Below, piece after piece: positions 6,055-7,065 of a stretch of 7,065 bases of DNA. Position 1 is the stretch's first letter. Each line of letters opens with the position of its first letter. A program made the position numbers and the translations under genes. Location: NCBI RefSeq assembly GCF_023715505.1, contig NZ_JAMBOH010000064.1:1-7065 (forward strand). Direction: 5' to 3'. Source of the stretch: Neobacillus cucumis (GTDB lineage Bacteria; Bacillota; Bacilli; Bacillales_B; DSM-18226). A model generated the notes under the pieces. That model worked only from the letters and a program-made list of their open reading frames with translations, had not been told where the DNA came from and searched no databases.

Positions 6055-6189
6055 TTAGAATCGAAGTAGAAAATATCGTTCAAGTATCTTATAAAAATAA
6101 GAGTCATTTTTATAAGCCACTCTCATTAAATTAGGATAATCCTTAATTGTATACTAAACTTGGTTTACTATTTGATTTACTGTTTTCAT
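6055..6189 (-). pseudogene. Small reading frame interrupted by an in-frame amber codon
   Basis: An ATG at 6189 with AAAGGAG and AGGAG just upstream opens a frame reading MKTVNQIVNQV, then TAG (6154-6156). The same frame continues for 32 codons to TAA (6055-6057), with YTIKDYPNLMRVAYKND and then SYFYKILERYFLLRF, which looks protein-like (many Tyr, Lys, Asp, Asn codons). Without the TAG it would be a 44-residue protein; TAG is one base from TGG (Trp) or CAG (Gln). It lies 42 nt past the csp terminator stem on the same strand, with no promoter of its own that I can see. I recognise no family. The 11-residue product or chance are the alternatives. Confidence 0.35.
6088..6116. repeat. AT-rich perfect hairpin followed by a second dyad
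   Basis: CTTATAAAAAT (6088-6098) and ATTTTTATAAG (6106-6116) form an 11-bp perfect stem around AAGAGTC. AGAGT in this loop can instead pair with ACTCT at 6119-6123, a mutually exclusive fold. A further dyad (AATTAGGAT / ATCCTTAATT, 6129-6148, one bulge) follows. All three fall in the interrupted small frame. Confidence 0.5.
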
Positions 6190-6230
6190 GTCTCCTACTC
6201 CTTTACGAGTGGGGGTTCTTTGTTTCACAA

Positions 6231-6268
6231 GAAAAAAGAAAAGCAGACTCCCATAAAAGAGCCTGCCT
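6231..6268 (-). terminator. Terminator of the cold-shock gene
   Basis: On the minus strand AGGCAGGCTC pairs with GAGTCTGCTT (6241-6250 with 6259-6268; 10 bp, two G-U pairs, 8-nt loop) and runs into TTCTTTTTTC. It begins 16 nt past the csp stop codon. Confidence 0.85.
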
Positions 6269-6283
6269 TCCCTGTTTTGTAAA

Positions 6284-6487
6284 TTAAGCAGCATTACGTA
6301 CGTTTGAAGCTTGAGGTCCACGTTGACCTTGCTCAACATCAAAAGTCACTGCTTGACCTTCTTCTAAAGTTTTGTAACCTTCACCTTGAATCGCTGAGAA
6401 ATGAACGAATACATCGTCTCCACCTTCACGTTCGATGAAACCGAAGCCTTTTTCGCCATTAAACCATTTTACTTTACCTTTTTCCAT
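6284..6487 (-). CDS. csp: Cold-shock protein (CspA/CspB family, single cold-shock domain)
   Basis: The product has 67 residues and is one complete OB-fold cold-shock domain. Both nucleic-acid-binding motifs are intact: RNP1 as KGFGFIE (about 13-19) and RNP2 as VFVHF (about 26-30), after the typical [11 protein letters not shown] start. The end GPQASNV is also typical. These proteins bind single-stranded RNA and DNA in the cytoplasm and act as RNA chaperones, especially after a drop in temperature. Bacillus carries several near-identical copies (cspB, C, D and others), so I give only the family name. The start is the ATG at 6487, with AGGAGG 8 nt upstream. The unit has its own promoter (6525-6553), a short leader with a 5' hairpin, and a strong terminator. 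The tail (VRNAA) differs from the Bacillus subtilis proteins I recall, but the domain is complete. Confidence 0.96.
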   Translation of the reverse strand: MEKGKVKWFNGEKGFGFIEREGGDDVFVHFSAIQGEGYKTLEEGQAVTFDVEQGQRGPQASNVRNAA

Positions 6488-6502
6488 TTGTATTGCCTCC
6501 TA

Positions 6503-6516
6503 GTGTGTAAACACAC
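6503..6516 (-). promoter_or_regulatory. Hairpin at the 5' end of the csp leader
   Basis: On the minus strand GTGTGT, TT, ACACAC form a perfect 6-bp stem. It begins within a few bases of the expected transcription start (about 6518) and ends one base upstream of the TAGGAGG. It could stabilise the mRNA 5' end or modulate ribosome access with temperature; neither is shown by sequence. A simple GT-repeat origin is possible. Confidence 0.45.
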
Positions 6517-6524
6517 ACAATGTA

Positions 6525-6553
6525 ATACTATCCTTGCTCTCAGTGATCATCAA
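6525..6553 (-). promoter_or_regulatory. Sigma-A type promoter of csp
   Basis: On the minus strand TTGATG (6548-6553) and TAGTAT (6525-6530) are separated by exactly 17 nt, each matching four of six consensus bases. The predicted leader is about 30 nt and contains the hairpin and ribosome binding site. The -35 overlaps the stop codon of the upstream small gene ending at 6550. Confidence 0.6.
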
Positions 6554-6753
6554 GACGAAAAGTTACAAATCCTTTTCACCGAACAAAAATAATTCTTTTT
6601 AATCATAACATTTTTTTGTAAGAAGTGGCAAGAGATAGAAAAATCCATTGAGCTCACTATTTCTTTATGATAATCATGTAATGAGCCAAGAAAATTATTA
6701 ACTACCCGATTAAGTTCTGGGGAAGTCTGTACTTTGAAAACCTTTTGCCTCAT
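6550..6753 (-). CDS. Small Cse60-like protein, possibly frameshifted near its start
   Basis: The frame gives 67 residues from the ATG at 6753 (MRQKVFKVQTSPELNRVVNN and on). The pattern KVFxVQxSxELNxxVNxFL, then IVSSMDFSIS and NVMI, recalls the short sporulation proteins of the Cse60/DUF2758 group (about 60 residues), known in Bacillus as sigma-E dependent. That assignment is by memory of the pattern and moderate. The best-spaced ATG for the AAGGGAGGG site (6766-6774) is at 6757, 8 nt away, but it is in another frame (MYEAKG, soon ending). Deleting one G of the GG in GCAAAAGGTTTTC would join it as MYEAKVFKVQT. The C terminus after NVMIKK is longer and less family-like. It may be a decaying copy. 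It ends over the csp -35. Confidence 0.45.
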   Translation of the reverse strand: MRQKVFKVQTSPELNRVVNNFLGSLHDYHKEIVSSMDFSISCHFLQKNVMIKKNYFCSVKRICNFSS

Positions 6754-6879
6754 ACATAAATTTATCCCTCCCTTCATCTTATATTTATACACAAAAGGCA
6801 TATTCTCCTATAAAAACTCCTATTATTTAAATTCCTTTCACCCGTCTTATTTGTTTGTAATATTTATGTATTTTTGTTT

Positions 6880-6949
6880 TTCAACTATTCTGCCCAGTTA
6901 CTTGAATAAGAAAAGCGATCCTTCGTTATTGAAGCATCGCACCCGTTAG
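6880..6949. repeat. Dispersed intergenic repeat, copy C
   Basis: Arm 1 (6880-6914) is TTCAACTATTCTGCCCAG followed by TTACTTGAATAAGAAAA. The hairpin is GCGATCCTTC (6915-6924) with GAAGCATCGC (6931-6940), a 10-bp stem with one C-C mismatch and GTTATT loop. Arm 2 (6941-6949, ACCCGTTAG) is short and lacks the TTTAAGTG seen in A and B. On the minus strand the hairpin is followed by TTTTCTTATT, terminator-like. Confidence 0.7.
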
Positions 6950-7065
6950 CCATCCATGAATCGCTAAAAACCAGCTCTTCACCACAGAGAATGAAAATGG
7001 TTTTAAACCGTCAATACTGATTCTACGGCTGGAGAGGAAGGTCGATGAACTATGGTGCGTTAGAG
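6950..7065. other. Right edge, unassigned and richer in G+C
   Basis: Base composition is visibly less AT-rich than in the rest of the intergenic DNA. A plus frame is open from 6960 to the edge without a start codon, and a minus frame is open from the edge to about 6928. An ATG at 7045 follows GGAGAGGAAGG and could start a gene of which only seven codons are visible. None can be chosen from this window. The stretch 6758-6879 to its left is AT-rich with nothing else recognisable. Confidence 0.3.

Noticed and set aside
6776..6805. Sigma-E-like promoter (GAATATG, 15 nt, TATAAGAT on the minus strand) before the Cse60-like gene
   Set aside because: Attractive for a sporulation gene, but the start site would fall inside the ribosome binding site at 6766-6774, so the message would lack part of it.
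6734..6949. Plus frame of 71 codons near the right edge
   Set aside because: It is antisense to the Cse60-like gene and then translates repeat copy C; the hydrophobic composition reflects T-rich DNA.
4320..6949. CRISPR array or attachment sites as explanation for the three repeats
   Set aside because: Copies are over 800 nt apart, diverged, and have no regular spacers, integrase, transposase or tRNA gene nearby.

Overview
The window looks like chromosomal DNA from a low-G+C, endospore-forming Firmicute (Bacillaceae, Bacillus-like). The evidence is AT-rich intergenic DNA, AAGGAGG-type ribosome binding sites, frequent TTG/GTG starts, a tiny YjcZ-type sporulation membrane protein, a DUF3231 protein, a short cold-shock protein and a possible Cse60-like spore protein. 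I see no rRNA, tRNA, CRISPR array, transposase or phage gene.

Layout. Left edge (1-97, +): the tail of an unrecognised gene. 247-864 (-): a DedA-family membrane protein with its own terminator. 1243-3741 (+): two adjacent paralogous COG4705-type membrane proteins. The first carries an extra ninth membrane helix and two tandem 94-residue repeats predicted to lie outside the cell. The second has the membrane core only. Each is followed by a hairpin terminator. 4100-4204 (+): a 34-residue YjcZ-family peptide with a near-perfect ribosome binding site. 4539-5773 (-): a DUF3231 gene and, 71 nt downstream, a 50-codon gene of unknown function. Both start with TTG behind an unusual GGGGG ribosome binding site. 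6055-6189 (-): a small reading frame interrupted by one amber codon. 6284-6487 (-): a cold-shock protein with a promoter, a 5' hairpin and a terminator. 6550-6753 (-): a small, possibly frameshifted gene resembling Cse60. The right edge (6950-7065) holds nothing I can assign.

Scattered between genes (4320-4400, 5911-5999, 6880-6949) are three diverged copies of one intergenic repeat. Each has a shared arm of about 38 nt, then a hairpin whose stem sequence differs from copy to copy, then a short second arm.

The window reads as a patchwork of short transcription units on both strands rather than one pathway. The parts most worth study are the membrane-protein pair (fourfold W-x9-G-x4-D repeat, duplicated outer domain), the repeat family with interchangeable hairpins, and the two apparently damaged small genes around csp.
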